Shown here piece after piece: positions 15,102-25,182 of a DNA stretch of 38,652 bases (position 1 is its first letter; every line of letters starts with the position of its first letter). This stretch comes from an uncultured Mediterraneibacter sp. (GTDB taxonomy: Bacteria > Bacillota > Clostridia > Lachnospirales > Lachnospiraceae). Location of the stretch: positions 1 through 38,652 of the forward strand of contig CALWQP010000028.1 in assembly GCA_944383695.1 (NCBI GenBank). The letters are read 5' to 3'. The notes beneath the pieces were generated by a model. It searched no databases. It was not told the origin of the DNA and saw only the letters and a program-made list of their open reading frames with translations. The position numbers and the translations under genes are program-made.

Positions 15102-16273
15102 TGAGAAATCCATTATCAAAGAAAATCGTTGAAATACAGCCTTCCGGAATCCGCAAATTCTTCGATGTGGCAAATGAGATGAAAGACGCTATCTCCCTTG
15201 GCGTGGGCGAGCCGGATTTTGACACACCGTGGAGGATACGCGAGGAAGGCATCTTTTCCCTTGAAAAGGGGAAGACATTTTATACATCGAATGCCGGTCT
15301 GAAGGAACTGAGAGAAGAGATCTGCCGTTATCTGGAACGTAAGATTCATGTCTCTTATGATCCGGTGAAAGAGACCCTTATCACAGTGGGCGGCAGCGAG
15401 GCGATCGATATCGGGCTGCGCTGTATGCTCGATCCGGGGGACGAGGTGCTGATCCCCCAGCCAAGTTATGTGTCCTATCTCCCATGTACGGTCATGGCGG
15501 ATGGGATTCCTGTGATCGTGCCGCTCCAGTATGAAAATGAATTCAAGCTGACAGTGGAAGACCTGGAGAAATATATCACTCCGAAGACAAAAGTTCTCAT
15601 CATGCCCTTTCCCAACAATCCCACAGGGGCCATTATGACCAGGGAAGATTTAGAGCCTGTGGCAGAGTTCATAAAGGAACATGATCTCTATGTAATGTCA
15701 GATGAGATCTACTCAGAACTTACTTATAACACGGAGCACGTGTCTATCGCCTCCCTGCCGGGAATGAGGGAGCGGACGCTTGTCATCAACGGTTTTTCCA
15801 AAGGGTTCGCAATGACAGGATGGCGGCTGGGCTACTGCTGCGGTCCCGAGGTGCTCATCGAGCAGATGACAAAGCTCCATCAGTTTGCGATCATGTGCGC
15901 GCCGACTACCAGCCAGTATGCCGCTGTCGAGGGCCTTAGAAACTGCGATGAAGAAGTGACGGAGATGAGGAAATCTTATGACCAGAGGAGGCGTTTCCTC
16001 ATGCATGAGTTCACGCGCATGGGACTGGAGTGTTTTGAGCCGTTTGGCGCGTTTTATGTATTTCCCAGCATCCGGGAGTTCCGTATGTCTTCAGAAGAGT
16101 TTGCCACAAGGCTTCTGGAGGAAGAAAAGGTGGCGGTCGTCCCGGGAACCGCGTTTGGCGAATGCGGGGAAGGCTTCCTGCGTATCTCCTACGCATATTC
16201 ACTGGAGGACTTAAAGGAAGCGCTGGGCCGCCTGGGTCGCTTTATCCAGAGGATCAGGGACGAACATGAGTGA
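15101..16273 (+). CDS. pyridoxal-phosphate aminotransferase, class I/II (aspartate/aromatic type)
   Basis: A 390-residue fold-type I aminotransferase. The catalytic lysine lies in NGFSKGFAMTGWRLGY (K234). NNPTG (N172-G176), the cofactor-binding SDEIYSEL (D201, Y204) and the substrate carboxylate Arg in FLRISYAYS (R361) are all present. The N terminus SGIRKFFDVANEM and GVGEPDFDTP are typical of the Igamma subgroup, which includes aspartate, aromatic and alanine-type enzymes. The exact amino donor cannot be read from sequence. It is translationally coupled to the upstream Lrp-type regulator, and trmL follows. Confidence 0.92.
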   Translation: MRNPLSKKIVEIQPSGIRKFFDVANEMKDAISLGVGEPDFDTPWRIREEGIFSLEKGKTFYTSNAGLKELREEICRYLERKIHVSYDPVKETLITVGGSEAIDIGLRCMLDPGDEVLIPQPSYVSYLPCTVMADGIPVIVPLQYENEFKLTVEDLEKYITPKTKVLIMPFPNNPTGAIMTREDLEPVAEFIKEHDLYVMSDEIYSELTYNTEHVSIASLPGMRERTLVINGFSKGFAMTGWRLGYCCGPEVLIEQMTKLHQFAIMCAPTTSQYAAVEGLRNCDEEVTEMRKSYDQRRRFLMHEFTRMGLECFEPFGAFYVFPSIREFRMSSEEFATRLLEEEKVAVVPGTAFGECGEGFLRISYAYSLEDLKEALGRLGRFIQRIRDEHE

Positions 16274-16290
16274 AAGGGCGGACATCGGAC

Positions 16291-16782
16291 ATGCTGAATA
16301 TCGTACTCCTTGAGCCGGAGATTCCGGCGAATACCGGTAATATCGGAAGGACCTGCGTGGCGGCGGGAGCAAGGCTGCACCTGATCGAGCCGCTGGGGTT
16401 CAGTCTTTCCGAAAAAGCGCTGAAACGCGCGGGGATGGATTATTGGAAGGACCTGGATGTAACGACATATATGGATTATTCAGATTTTCTTGCCAGAAAT
16501 CCCGGGGCGAAGATCTACATGGCGACCACAAAGGCGCAAAGGGTATATACAGAAGTCGCTTACGAGCCGGACAGCTATATTATGTTCGGGAAGGAGAGCG
16601 CGGGGATCCCGGAGGAGATCCTCGTGGAAAATAAAGAGAACTGCGTGAGGATTCCCATGATGGGGGATATCCGGTCGCTGAACCTGGGAAATTCCGCTGC
16701 AATCGTGCTGTATGAAGCGCTGCGGCAGAATGGGTTTCAGGGCATGGAATTAGGAGGAGACCTGCATCACCTGAGATGGTGA
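16291..16782 (+). CDS. trmL: tRNA (cytidine(34)-2'-O)-methyltransferase
   Basis: A 163-residue SPOUT-class enzyme that methylates the 2'-O of the wobble nucleotide (Cm34/Um34) in leucine tRNAs. Family hallmarks are the start LNIVLLEPEIPANTGNIGRT, then the cofactor knot segments MFGKESAGIPEEIL and IPMMGDIRSLNLGNSAAIVLYE. I use ATG 16291 because known members begin at this methionine; a GTG at 16270 overlapping the aminotransferase stop would add seven residues. It closes a plus-strand run, and the terminator at 16758-16796 overlaps its 3' end. Confidence 0.95.
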   Translation: MLNIVLLEPEIPANTGNIGRTCVAAGARLHLIEPLGFSLSEKALKRAGMDYWKDLDVTTYMDYSDFLARNPGAKIYMATTKAQRVYTEVAYEPDSYIMFGKESAGIPEEILVENKENCVRIPMMGDIRSLNLGNSAAIVLYEALRQNGFQGMELGGDLHHLRW

Positions 16783-16796
16783 ACAGGTCTTTTTTT
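16758..16796 (+). terminator. intrinsic terminator overlapping the trmL stop
   Basis: AGACCTG (16758-16764) pairs with CAGGTCT (16784-16790), with a further inner CACC/GGTG pairing, followed by seven Ts (16790-16796). The stem overlaps the last codons of trmL. It ends the plus-strand run before the convergent LysR gene. Confidence 0.88.
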
Positions 16797-16802
16797 GTAA
16801 AT

Positions 16803-17693
16803 TTATGAGTTGAGTTGTTCCACCAGATGGACAAATTCGTCCATCTCCCGGGTACGCCACTTCTCTTTGTGGGAGAAGATTTGCAGGTAGAGTGTGACAT
16901 GGAAGTCGGGCACATTCACCAGAGAGAGCCTGCCCTGTTCCACACTCTGCTCCACTGCGTACCAGGGCAGCAAAGAAATCCCCCGGTTGTTCTCCAGCAT
17001 TCTGATAATAAAAGAGGCGTTGCTGCACTCCAGAAGGGGGGTGAGGATGATCTTCCGGGAGGCCAGGAAGCGGTCCAGCACCCGGCGGTAATTGGCGTCC
17101 CGCTCGGTGAGATAGAAGGGCTTGTCAATCAGATGTTCTATAGTCAGACCGGGAATCTCCCGCAGCTCCGCGCCCAAAGAGGCGGAGGTCACGAAGACCA
17201 CTTTCTCTGGCTGTTCCGCCAGTTTATGCCAGTTGTTGTTGTACTGGGGCTCATCCAGTATGTAGATCATGTCCAGTTCTCCGCGCTCCATCCGCTCGAT
17301 GAGCATCTCAGGCTCCCCGGTGGTGACACGGACGGCTACTTTCGGATGCTTTTTCCAGTAGAGGCGGAGAATGGCGGGCAGTTTGAAAAAGCACAGCGAT
17401 TCAATGGTGCCAATGTGAAGCTGGCCGTGGAGCTCTCCGGTGTCAGACATGAAGAGTCTGGCCTTATTGACTTCGTTGAGCACATTATAGGCATGCTCCA
17501 AAAACTGAGTTCCCGGCACGGTCAGTGCGACACGCTTGCCCATGCGGTCGAACAGCCGGGTATGGAGATTTTCTTCCAGTTGCTGAATTTGTACGGTTAC
17601 TGCAGATTGGGAGTATCCAAGGCTCTCCGCCGCCTTGGAAAAACTCTTGAGCTGGGCCACTCGAATAAATGTGCTGATTTGACGCAATTCCAT
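16803..17693 (-). CDS. LysR family transcriptional regulator
   Basis: A 296-residue regulator. The N-terminal winged helix-turn-helix (residues ~1-60) reads ELRQISTFIRVAQLKSFSKA and SLGYSQSAVTVQIQQLEENL, a textbook LysR head. The remainder is the two-lobed effector-binding domain (LHIGTIESLCFFKLP onward). It is divergent from the serine-type symporter, the classic layout in which a LysR protein controls the facing operon and itself. A candidate dyad (TGATAT-N7-ATATCA) lies at 17780-17798 between them. Its ligand is probably serine or a serine-derived metabolite, by association with the serine ammonia-lyase genes. Confidence 0.93.
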   Translation of the reverse strand: MELRQISTFIRVAQLKSFSKAAESLGYSQSAVTVQIQQLEENLHTRLFDRMGKRVALTVPGTQFLEHAYNVLNEVNKARLFMSDTGELHGQLHIGTIESLCFFKLPAILRLYWKKHPKVAVRVTTGEPEMLIERMERGELDMIYILDEPQYNNNWHKLAEQPEKVVFVTSASLGAELREIPGLTIEHLIDKPFYLTERDANYRRVLDRFLASRKIILTPLLECSNASFIIRMLENNRGISLLPWYAVEQSVEQGRLSLVNVPDFHVTLYLQIFSHKEKWRTREMDEFVHLVEQLNS

Positions 17694-17779
17694 ACCGCTT
17701 ACCCTCCACCCACAAAGGTTGTATTAATTTTTTTGAACGATAAGATTAGATTTATGAATTTTACTTTTAATTGTAGTCA

Positions 17780-17798
17780 TGATATATTAAAAATATCA
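17780..17798. promoter_or_regulatory. candidate LysR-binding dyad
   Basis: An interrupted palindrome TGATAT-N7-ATATCA sits in the AT-rich gap between the divergent LysR and symporter genes. It contains a T-N11-A arrangement, as LysR sites do. The AT-richness of the region makes chance dyads more likely. Confidence 0.45.
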
Positions 17799-17814
17799 AA
17801 TAGTCAAGGAAAAT

Positions 17815-17832
17815 TTGTGCAAATTAACACAA
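17815..17832. promoter_or_regulatory. TTGTG-N8-CACAA dyad just upstream of the symporter
   Basis: A perfect 5-bp inverted repeat with an 8-bp spacer lies 25 bp before the symporter start and 6 bp before its ribosome site. It could be an operator or an mRNA hairpin masking translation initiation. I do not recognise a specific regulator. Confidence 0.35.
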
Positions 17833-17856
17833 AAGAACAAGGAGGTTGTATCGTCT

Positions 17857-19077
17857 ATGGAAAAGAAAAAATTCAAACTCGGTTTGCTTCCCAGACTCAT
17901 CATCGCCATCATTATTGGTATACTGTTTGGCCAGTTCCTGCCGGAATGGTTCTGCAGGATTGTGGTGACAGCGTCCACAATTTTCAGCACGTTCCTGTCG
18001 TTCGTCATCCCCCTGATGATCCTGGCCTATGTGACCATGGGGATTGCCAACCTGAAGAACGGTGCTGGCAAGCTGCTGCTGATCACAGTTGTGATTGCCT
18101 ACGTTTCCACGCTGATCGCCGGTTCATCATCCTATCTGGTGTCCAGTAACCTGTTCACCAGCTTTATGAGCACGGAAGTCCTGGAGCAGATAGCGGCCAC
18201 GGCGGACAATTCTCTGGAGACCTATTTTAGTCTGGACATCCCCGTCCTGCTGGATACTCTCTCTGCAGTGGTGCTGGCCTTTATGCTTGGGCTGTGTCTG
18301 TCCACCCTGCGGGGAAAGACTATCGGTGATACCCTCTATAACAGCATGAGCGATTTTTCCGGTATCATTGATAAGGTGCTCCACTCAGTCATCATCCCTC
18401 TGCTGCCCCTCTATATCTGCGGGACCTTCACCAATATGACTAAATCGGGCCAGACCTTCGCCATTTTGGGAGTTCTCTGGAAGGTGTTCCTGGTGGTCAT
18501 CGCGATGCATCTGGTCTGTATTTTGTTCCAGTTCCTGGTAGCGGGTGCCATCAGTAAAAAGAATCCCTTTACGCTGATTAAAAACCAGATTCCCGGTTAC
18601 ACTACCGCCCTGGGTACCCAGTCCTCAGCCGCCACCATTCCGGTGAATCTGCAGTGCGCGGAGGCTGACGGCGTTTCCAGTGAGATCCGCAACTTTGTGG
18701 TTCCCTTGTGTGCCAACATACATATGGCAGGCTCCATGATCACCATTACTGCCTGCGCTACGGCGGTATGCCTCATGAATCAAATTCCCATCAGCCTGAC
18801 CACCGTGATCCCATTTATTATGACTTTGGGCATTGCCATGGTGGCCTCACCTGGCGCTCCTGGCGGCTCCATTATGACGGCTCTGCCCTTTATGTATATG
18901 ATTTTCGGCGTGGAGGCCGGGGATCCCGGCGGCTCTCTCTGCGCCATCATGGTGGCTCTGTACATTACGCAGGATTCCTTCGGTACTGCCTGCAATGTTT
19001 CCGGTGACAACGCCATTGGTGTCATTGTGGAGACCATTTATCAGAAATTTATCAAAAAGTCCCCTACGGAAGCCTGA
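17857..19077 (+). CDS. dicarboxylate/amino acid:cation symporter (probable serine transporter)
   Basis: A 406-residue membrane protein of the DAACS (SLC1-like, glutamate/serine/C4-dicarboxylate) family. Multiple hydrophobic segments are followed by the family re-entrant loop region TALGTQSSAATIPVNLQC, then NIHMAGSMITITA and the last-helix motif FGTACNVSGDNA, which form the substrate and sodium sites. The substrate is probably serine, since the two subunits of L-serine ammonia-lyase follow directly; SstT-type members of this family carry serine and threonine. ATG 17857 is preceded by AAGGAGG at 17839-17845; an upstream in-frame ATG at 17815 lacks a site. Codons favour GCC and ACC more than the flanking operons do. 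Confidence 0.88.
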   Translation: MEKKKFKLGLLPRLIIAIIIGILFGQFLPEWFCRIVVTASTIFSTFLSFVIPLMILAYVTMGIANLKNGAGKLLLITVVIAYVSTLIAGSSSYLVSSNLFTSFMSTEVLEQIAATADNSLETYFSLDIPVLLDTLSAVVLAFMLGLCLSTLRGKTIGDTLYNSMSDFSGIIDKVLHSVIIPLLPLYICGTFTNMTKSGQTFAILGVLWKVFLVVIAMHLVCILFQFLVAGAISKKNPFTLIKNQIPGYTTALGTQSSAATIPVNLQCAEADGVSSEIRNFVVPLCANIHMAGSMITITACATAVCLMNQIPISLTTVIPFIMTLGIAMVASPGAPGGSIMTALPFMYMIFGVEAGDPGGSLCAIMVALYITQDSFGTACNVSGDNAIGVIVETIYQKFIKKSPTEA

Positions 19078-19113
19078 CAGACTGGCAGCCAGGGGCAGGA
19101 AAGGAGAACAGTC

Positions 19114-19782
19114 TTGTCCTATATCAGTGTTTTTGACGTGCTTGGGCCCGACATGATCGGTCCCTCCAGCTCACATACAGCGGGGGCCGCTGTCATCGCC
19201 TTTCTGGCCCATAAGATGATCGCCCCGCCGCTGGAAAAGGTGGAGTTTACTCTTTATGGTTCTTTTTCCAAGACCTACCACGGGCATGGTACAGACCGGG
19301 CCCTGTTGGGAGGCATTATGGGATTTGGCGCGGATGACGCCCGCATCCGGAATTCTTTTCAGATAGCTGCTGAGCGGGGGCTGACCTACAGTTTTACTCC
19401 TCGCGACACCGGAGATGACATACACCCCAATACCGTGGACATCTGCATGGAGAATGCCAGCGGACGGGTGGTGACGGTGCGCGGCGAATCGCTGGGGGGA
19501 GGCAAGGTGCGCATTTCCCGGATCAATGGTGTATCGGTGGATTTTACCGGGGATTACAGCACGGTCATCGTGGTCCAGCAGGATAAACCCGGCGTGGTAG
19601 CCCACATCACCAAGGTTCTCAGCGACAGCAATGTCAACATCGCCTTTATGCGTCTGTTTAGGGAGGGCAAAGGGCACACGGCCTATACCATCGTGGAATC
19701 TGATGGGCGGTTTCCGGAGGGGATTGCGGAACCGCTGCGAGCCAATCCCAATGTACACGATGTCATGATTGTGGAGCCGTAG
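19114..19782 (+). CDS. sdaAB: L-serine ammonia-lyase, iron-sulfur type, beta subunit (TTG start)
   Basis: A 222-residue subunit of the oxygen-sensitive [4Fe-4S] serine dehydratase, which turns L-serine into pyruvate and ammonia. The N-terminal lyase domain contains DVLGPDMIGPSSSHTAGA, the family signature. A C-terminal ACT domain (~residues 148-222) with QQDKPGVVAHITKVLSD may sense serine. The start is TTG 19114, with AAGGAG at 19101-19106; no in-frame ATG lies before the conserved YISVFDVLGP. The alpha subunit follows after 17 bp. Confidence 0.93.
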   Translation: MSYISVFDVLGPDMIGPSSSHTAGAAVIAFLAHKMIAPPLEKVEFTLYGSFSKTYHGHGTDRALLGGIMGFGADDARIRNSFQIAAERGLTYSFTPRDTGDDIHPNTVDICMENASGRVVTVRGESLGGGKVRISRINGVSVDFTGDYSTVIVVQQDKPGVVAHITKVLSDSNVNIAFMRLFREGKGHTAYTIVESDGRFPEGIAEPLRANPNVHDVMIVEP

Positions 19783-19799
19783 GGAAGGAGGGAGAGATT

Positions 19800-20669
19800 A
19801 TGGAATTTAATTCTGCAAAGGAACTTCTGGAGCTGTGCCGAAAGGAACATTGCCCCATCTCTGAGATTATGCGTCGCCGGGAATGCGCACTGGGGGAGCG
19901 GAATAGGGATGTGGTGGATCACCGGATGGCACAGGTTCTGGAGATTATGCGCAGCTCAGCTTCCCAGCCCTTGAAAAATCCGGTCAGATCCATGGGCGGG
20001 CTCATCGGCGGAGAGGCAAAAAAACTCTACAGGCATGCCGCTAAGGGTAAAGCCATCTGTGGGGATGTACTGCTCCGGGCCATCACCTATGCTGTCGCAG
20101 TACTGGAGGTCAATGCCTCCATGGGACTGATCGTTGCGGCGCCCACTGCCGGATCTGCCGGCGTGGTGCCTGGACTGATGCTGGCATTGCAGGACTGCTA
20201 TAAGATTTCCGATGATCGGCTGGTGGACGCCCTTTTCAACGCTGGCGCTGTTGGTTATTTGGCCATGCGCAACGCCACAGTAGCCGGAGCTGTAGGGGGA
20301 TGTCAGGCAGAGATCGGCGTGGCTGCCGCCATGGCGGCTTCAGCCACGGTGGAGCTGATGGGCGGTACGCCGGAGCAGTGCCTGGACGCAGCTTCCACTG
20401 TGCTGATGAATATGCTGGGGCTGGTGTGTGACCCGGTGGGCGGACTGGTAGAGTACCCTTGCCAGAACCGGAACGCCGCCGGCGCTGCTAATGCGCTTCT
20501 CGCCGCCGAATTCTCCCTCAGTGGGATTTCCCAGCTCATTCCCTTTGACGAGATGTTGGATACTATGTATGCAGTGGGCAGGCACATTCCCTTGGAGCTC
20601 CGAGAGACTGCTCTGGGCGGCTGTGCGGTCACCCCTTCCGCCTGTGAGCGGTGTGGCGGATGCGGCTGA
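19800..20669 (+). CDS. sdaAA: L-serine ammonia-lyase, iron-sulfur type, alpha subunit
   Basis: A 289-residue catalytic subunit of the iron-sulfur serine dehydratase. Conserved stretches include AAPTAGSAGVVPGLMLALQD, GAVGGCQAEIGVAAAMAA and LVCDPVGGLVEYPCQNRN. The cysteines in GGCQAE, VCDPV and the C-terminal GGCAVTPSACERCGGC are the likely cluster ligands. The gene forms a transcription unit with the symporter and the beta subunit. A hairpin at 20711-20757 after the stop may end the unit or attenuate read-through to the PsiE-like gene. Confidence 0.94.
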   Translation: MEFNSAKELLELCRKEHCPISEIMRRRECALGERNRDVVDHRMAQVLEIMRSSASQPLKNPVRSMGGLIGGEAKKLYRHAAKGKAICGDVLLRAITYAVAVLEVNASMGLIVAAPTAGSAGVVPGLMLALQDCYKISDDRLVDALFNAGAVGYLAMRNATVAGAVGGCQAEIGVAAAMAASATVELMGGTPEQCLDAASTVLMNMLGLVCDPVGGLVEYPCQNRNAAGAANALLAAEFSLSGISQLIPFDEMLDTMYAVGRHIPLELRETALGGCAVTPSACERCGGCG

Positions 20670-20710
20670 AAGCAACTTGCCTGCCCGCTCATTGCCGGGC
20701 TTTCCGACTA

Positions 20711-20757
20711 AAACCGTGGAGCGCGTCCCAGCTACGAACAGGGGCGCGCTTTGGTTT
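20711..20757 (+). terminator. GC-rich hairpin after sdaAA
   Basis: AGCGCG-T-CCC pairs with GGG-G-CGCGCT, and an outer AAACC pairs with GGTTT (20711-20715 / 20753-20757). The distal side is T-rich but has no clean T run. It is a probable terminator or attenuator inside the 196-bp gap before the PsiE-like gene. Confidence 0.5.
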
Positions 20758-20766
20758 ATCACCAGG

Positions 20767-20803
20767 GCAGCGGCGAGCTCGCTCTGAAAGGCGGGCCCGC
20801 TGC
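20767..20803 (+). other. second hairpin in the sdaAA to PsiE-like gap
   Basis: GCAGCGG (20767-20773) pairs with CCGCTGC (20797-20803), with a palindromic CGAGCTCG inside the loop. No T tract follows. Together with the preceding hairpin it fills most of the gap; I see no promoter consensus there. Confidence 0.35.
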
Positions 20804-20865
20804 TTATCTGAATACGAACAGAGTAGCCGACATGACTAGGTGCATAGAAAAGGAGGAGATTTTTC

Positions 20866-21324
20866 GTGCGCATCAAAGAGTATCTTAGGAAAAAGGTCGC
20901 GTTTTTTGCCAGCGTTATTGAGATCGCCATTTCCATCACCGTGCTCATTGCCATCGTCGCTGTGGGAGTGCAGATAGTGCGCGAGGCATTCAGTCTTGCG
21001 GGGAATCCGGAAGGGCACGAGGGATTTACAGTGTTCCTGGGTCATGCGTTCAACCTGATCATTGGAGTGGAGTTCATCAAGATGCTGGCTAAGCATACGC
21101 CCGGCTCTGCCATTGAGGTGCTGCTGTTCGCCATCGCGCGCCAGATGGTGGTGGGGCACACCTCGTCTCTGGAAAATCTTATCGGCATCGTCACCATCGC
21201 TTTGATCTTCGCCATCCGCAAATTTTTGTTTGTTCCGTCTTTCGGTGAGCATTCGGCGTTTCATAAAGAGGAGGATGCGGCAGGCGTGTCTGTAGAGGCG
21301 GCTGTTGACCCGCGGCAGGAATAG
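20866..21324 (+). CDS. PsiE-like small membrane protein
   Basis: A 152-residue protein with three to four hydrophobic segments (roughly 12-42, 58-72, 82-94 and 103-118) and a charged, Ala-rich tail. The pattern IEIAISITVLIAIV, then NLIIGVEFIKMLAKHTP and VLLFAIARQMVV, resembles the PsiE family, whose founding member is induced by phosphate starvation and whose function is unknown. The start is GTG 20866, with AAGGAGG at 20850-20856. It follows the serine ammonia-lyase genes and precedes a strong terminator at 21408-21433. A link to serine metabolism cannot be inferred from sequence. Confidence 0.65.
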   Translation: MRIKEYLRKKVAFFASVIEIAISITVLIAIVAVGVQIVREAFSLAGNPEGHEGFTVFLGHAFNLIIGVEFIKMLAKHTPGSAIEVLLFAIARQMVVGHTSSLENLIGIVTIALIFAIRKFLFVPSFGEHSAFHKEEDAAGVSVEAAVDPRQE

Positions 21325-21407
21325 CAGTACGGAATGGAATACAGATAACAGTACGGCATGGAAAGTGAAAAAGAGGTGGCCGGGGTCTGACCCTCCAAAC
21401 AGTATGC

Positions 21408-21433
21408 CAAACGGCGAAGCGTTTGTTTTTTTT
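21408..21433 (+). terminator. intrinsic terminator before the V-ATPase operon
   Basis: A 6-bp stem (CAAACG 21408-21413 / CGTTTG 21420-21425) has the stable loop GCGAAG and is followed directly by eight Ts (21426-21433). It closes the serine/PsiE unit. The rest of the 21325-21691 gap is AT-rich, with TATAAT-like boxes at 21565 and 21576 but no matching -35 box, so the V-ATPase promoter is not firmly placed. Confidence 0.88.
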
Positions 21434-21691
21434 GGGGCTTTTTGTGATAAAATAATAACAGTTTCAAAGGGATGTGAAATCTTTGCAAGCCCAGCAGCTA
21501 CAGGTCTTTTGTGCAGCTTTTTTATCAGAAAAATACTTCAAGCTGGAATTAGAATCCCCCCGCTTATAATTGCTATATAATGGGCTGGACTTGTGTGTTA
21601 AGATTGTGCTAAGATTATTACCTGCATGAAGCAGGAAGTATTGGAAAAACTAAGGAAACAGAAGTCTGCCGGGAAAGGTGGTGCACATATC

Positions 21692-22000
21692 ATGGTGGAA
21701 GATACGATCCGATCGATCCGCGAGACAGAAGAACAGGCGGATGAAATCATAAGAGAAGCAGAGAAAAAGGGCCGTGAGATACTTGATGAAGCAGAGAAAA
21801 GAGCCGAAAAGGCTTCAGAGGAGATATTAAGCAGAGCAAAGTCAGAAGCTCTTATGACTGCGGAACAGGCGAAAACAGGCGAAGAGCGCAGTGTGGCGGA
21901 TGCAGAGGCGGAGACGGAAAAAGCTGTCCGTGCGCTGAAGGAGTCTGCCCTGTCGAGAGAGAAAGAAGCGGTCGACCTTGTGATTTCTATGCTTGTGTGA
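21692..22000 (+). CDS. atpH: V-type ATP synthase subunit H (peripheral stalk)
   Basis: A 102-residue, almost wholly helical, highly charged protein (EEQADEIIREAEKKGREIL and similar heptads) that fits the long coiled-coil peripheral-stalk subunit pairing with subunit E. ATG 21692 has AAAGGTGG at good spacing; an ATG at 21626 would add 22 basic residues and has no ribosome site. It is the first gene of a nine-gene V-type ATPase operon, and subunit I follows after 38 bp. The assignment rests on composition and position, since such coiled coils are poorly conserved. Confidence 0.8.
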   Translation: MVEDTIRSIRETEEQADEIIREAEKKGREILDEAEKRAEKASEEILSRAKSEALMTAEQAKTGEERSVADAEAETEKAVRALKESALSREKEAVDLVISMLV

Positions 22001-22038
22001 AACCGGAATAATGGAAACGGTAAAGGAGGGATAAATAA

Positions 22039-24542
<2,504 letters not shown>

Positions 24543-24564
24543 CAAGCAGAAGGAGAACAAGAAC

Positions 24565-25158
24565 ATGAGTGGACTGGATAAAATGAAATCCCGCATACTT
24601 GAGGAGGCGGAGCAGTCTGCACAGGAGATCATTGCAAAAGCCAGAGCGGATGCCGAAGCTGTCGTGAAAGCGGCTGAGGAAGAGGCGCGCGCAGAGGCGG
24701 CGAAGATCCGGGAGAAGGCAGAGCAGAGTGCCGCAGACTACGCAAAGCGCGCGGCATCCTCAGCGGACATGCGGAGGAAGCAGGCGAATCTTGCCGCAAA
24801 GCAGGACGTGATCAGCACTGTGCTGAGAAAAGCATATGATACAGTCATGGGGCTGGATGGGGATGCGTATTTCGGCATGCTTGAGAAGATTCTGGAAAAA
24901 CATGTACTCCCGGAAAAGGGGGAGATCTGTTTTTCTCAGAAAGACCTTGCGCGTATGCCGGAAGGTTTTACGGGAAAGATCAGGACCATTGCCGCCGCAA
25001 AAGGCGGAAGCCTGACGCTCTCGGAGGAAGCGCGCCGGATTGACGGAGGCTTTCTTCTCGTGTACGGCGGGATTGAAGAAAACTGTACGATAAAGGCAGT
25101 GTTCGACTCAAAGAGAGAAGAACTGTCAGACCGGGTGAACAGGCTTTTGTTCGGATGA
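24565..25158 (+). CDS. atpE: V-type ATP synthase subunit E (peripheral stalk)
   Basis: A 197-residue protein with a long Ala/Glu-rich helical N-terminal half (~1-100, SAQEIIAKARADAEAVVKAA) and a compact C-terminal domain ending VFDSKREELSDRVNRLLFG. This is the usual layout of the E subunit, which pairs with H and holds the A3B3 head. The internal IDGGFLLVYGGIEENCT is typical. The start is ATG 24565, with AGGAG nine bases upstream; an ATG at 24526 inside subunit K is unlikely. Confidence 0.92.
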   Translation: MSGLDKMKSRILEEAEQSAQEIIAKARADAEAVVKAAEEEARAEAAKIREKAEQSAADYAKRAASSADMRRKQANLAAKQDVISTVLRKAYDTVMGLDGDAYFGMLEKILEKHVLPEKGEICFSQKDLARMPEGFTGKIRTIAAAKGGSLTLSEEARRIDGGFLLVYGGIEENCTIKAVFDSKREELSDRVNRLLFG

Positions 25159-25182
25159 ACATGACCGCAAGGAGGGTTTAAC

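Noticed and set aside
16815-18149. A 444-codon plus-strand frame covering the LysR gene and the start of the symporter
   Set aside because: It is antisense to a textbook LysR protein and runs into the symporter in another frame; its translation resembles nothing.
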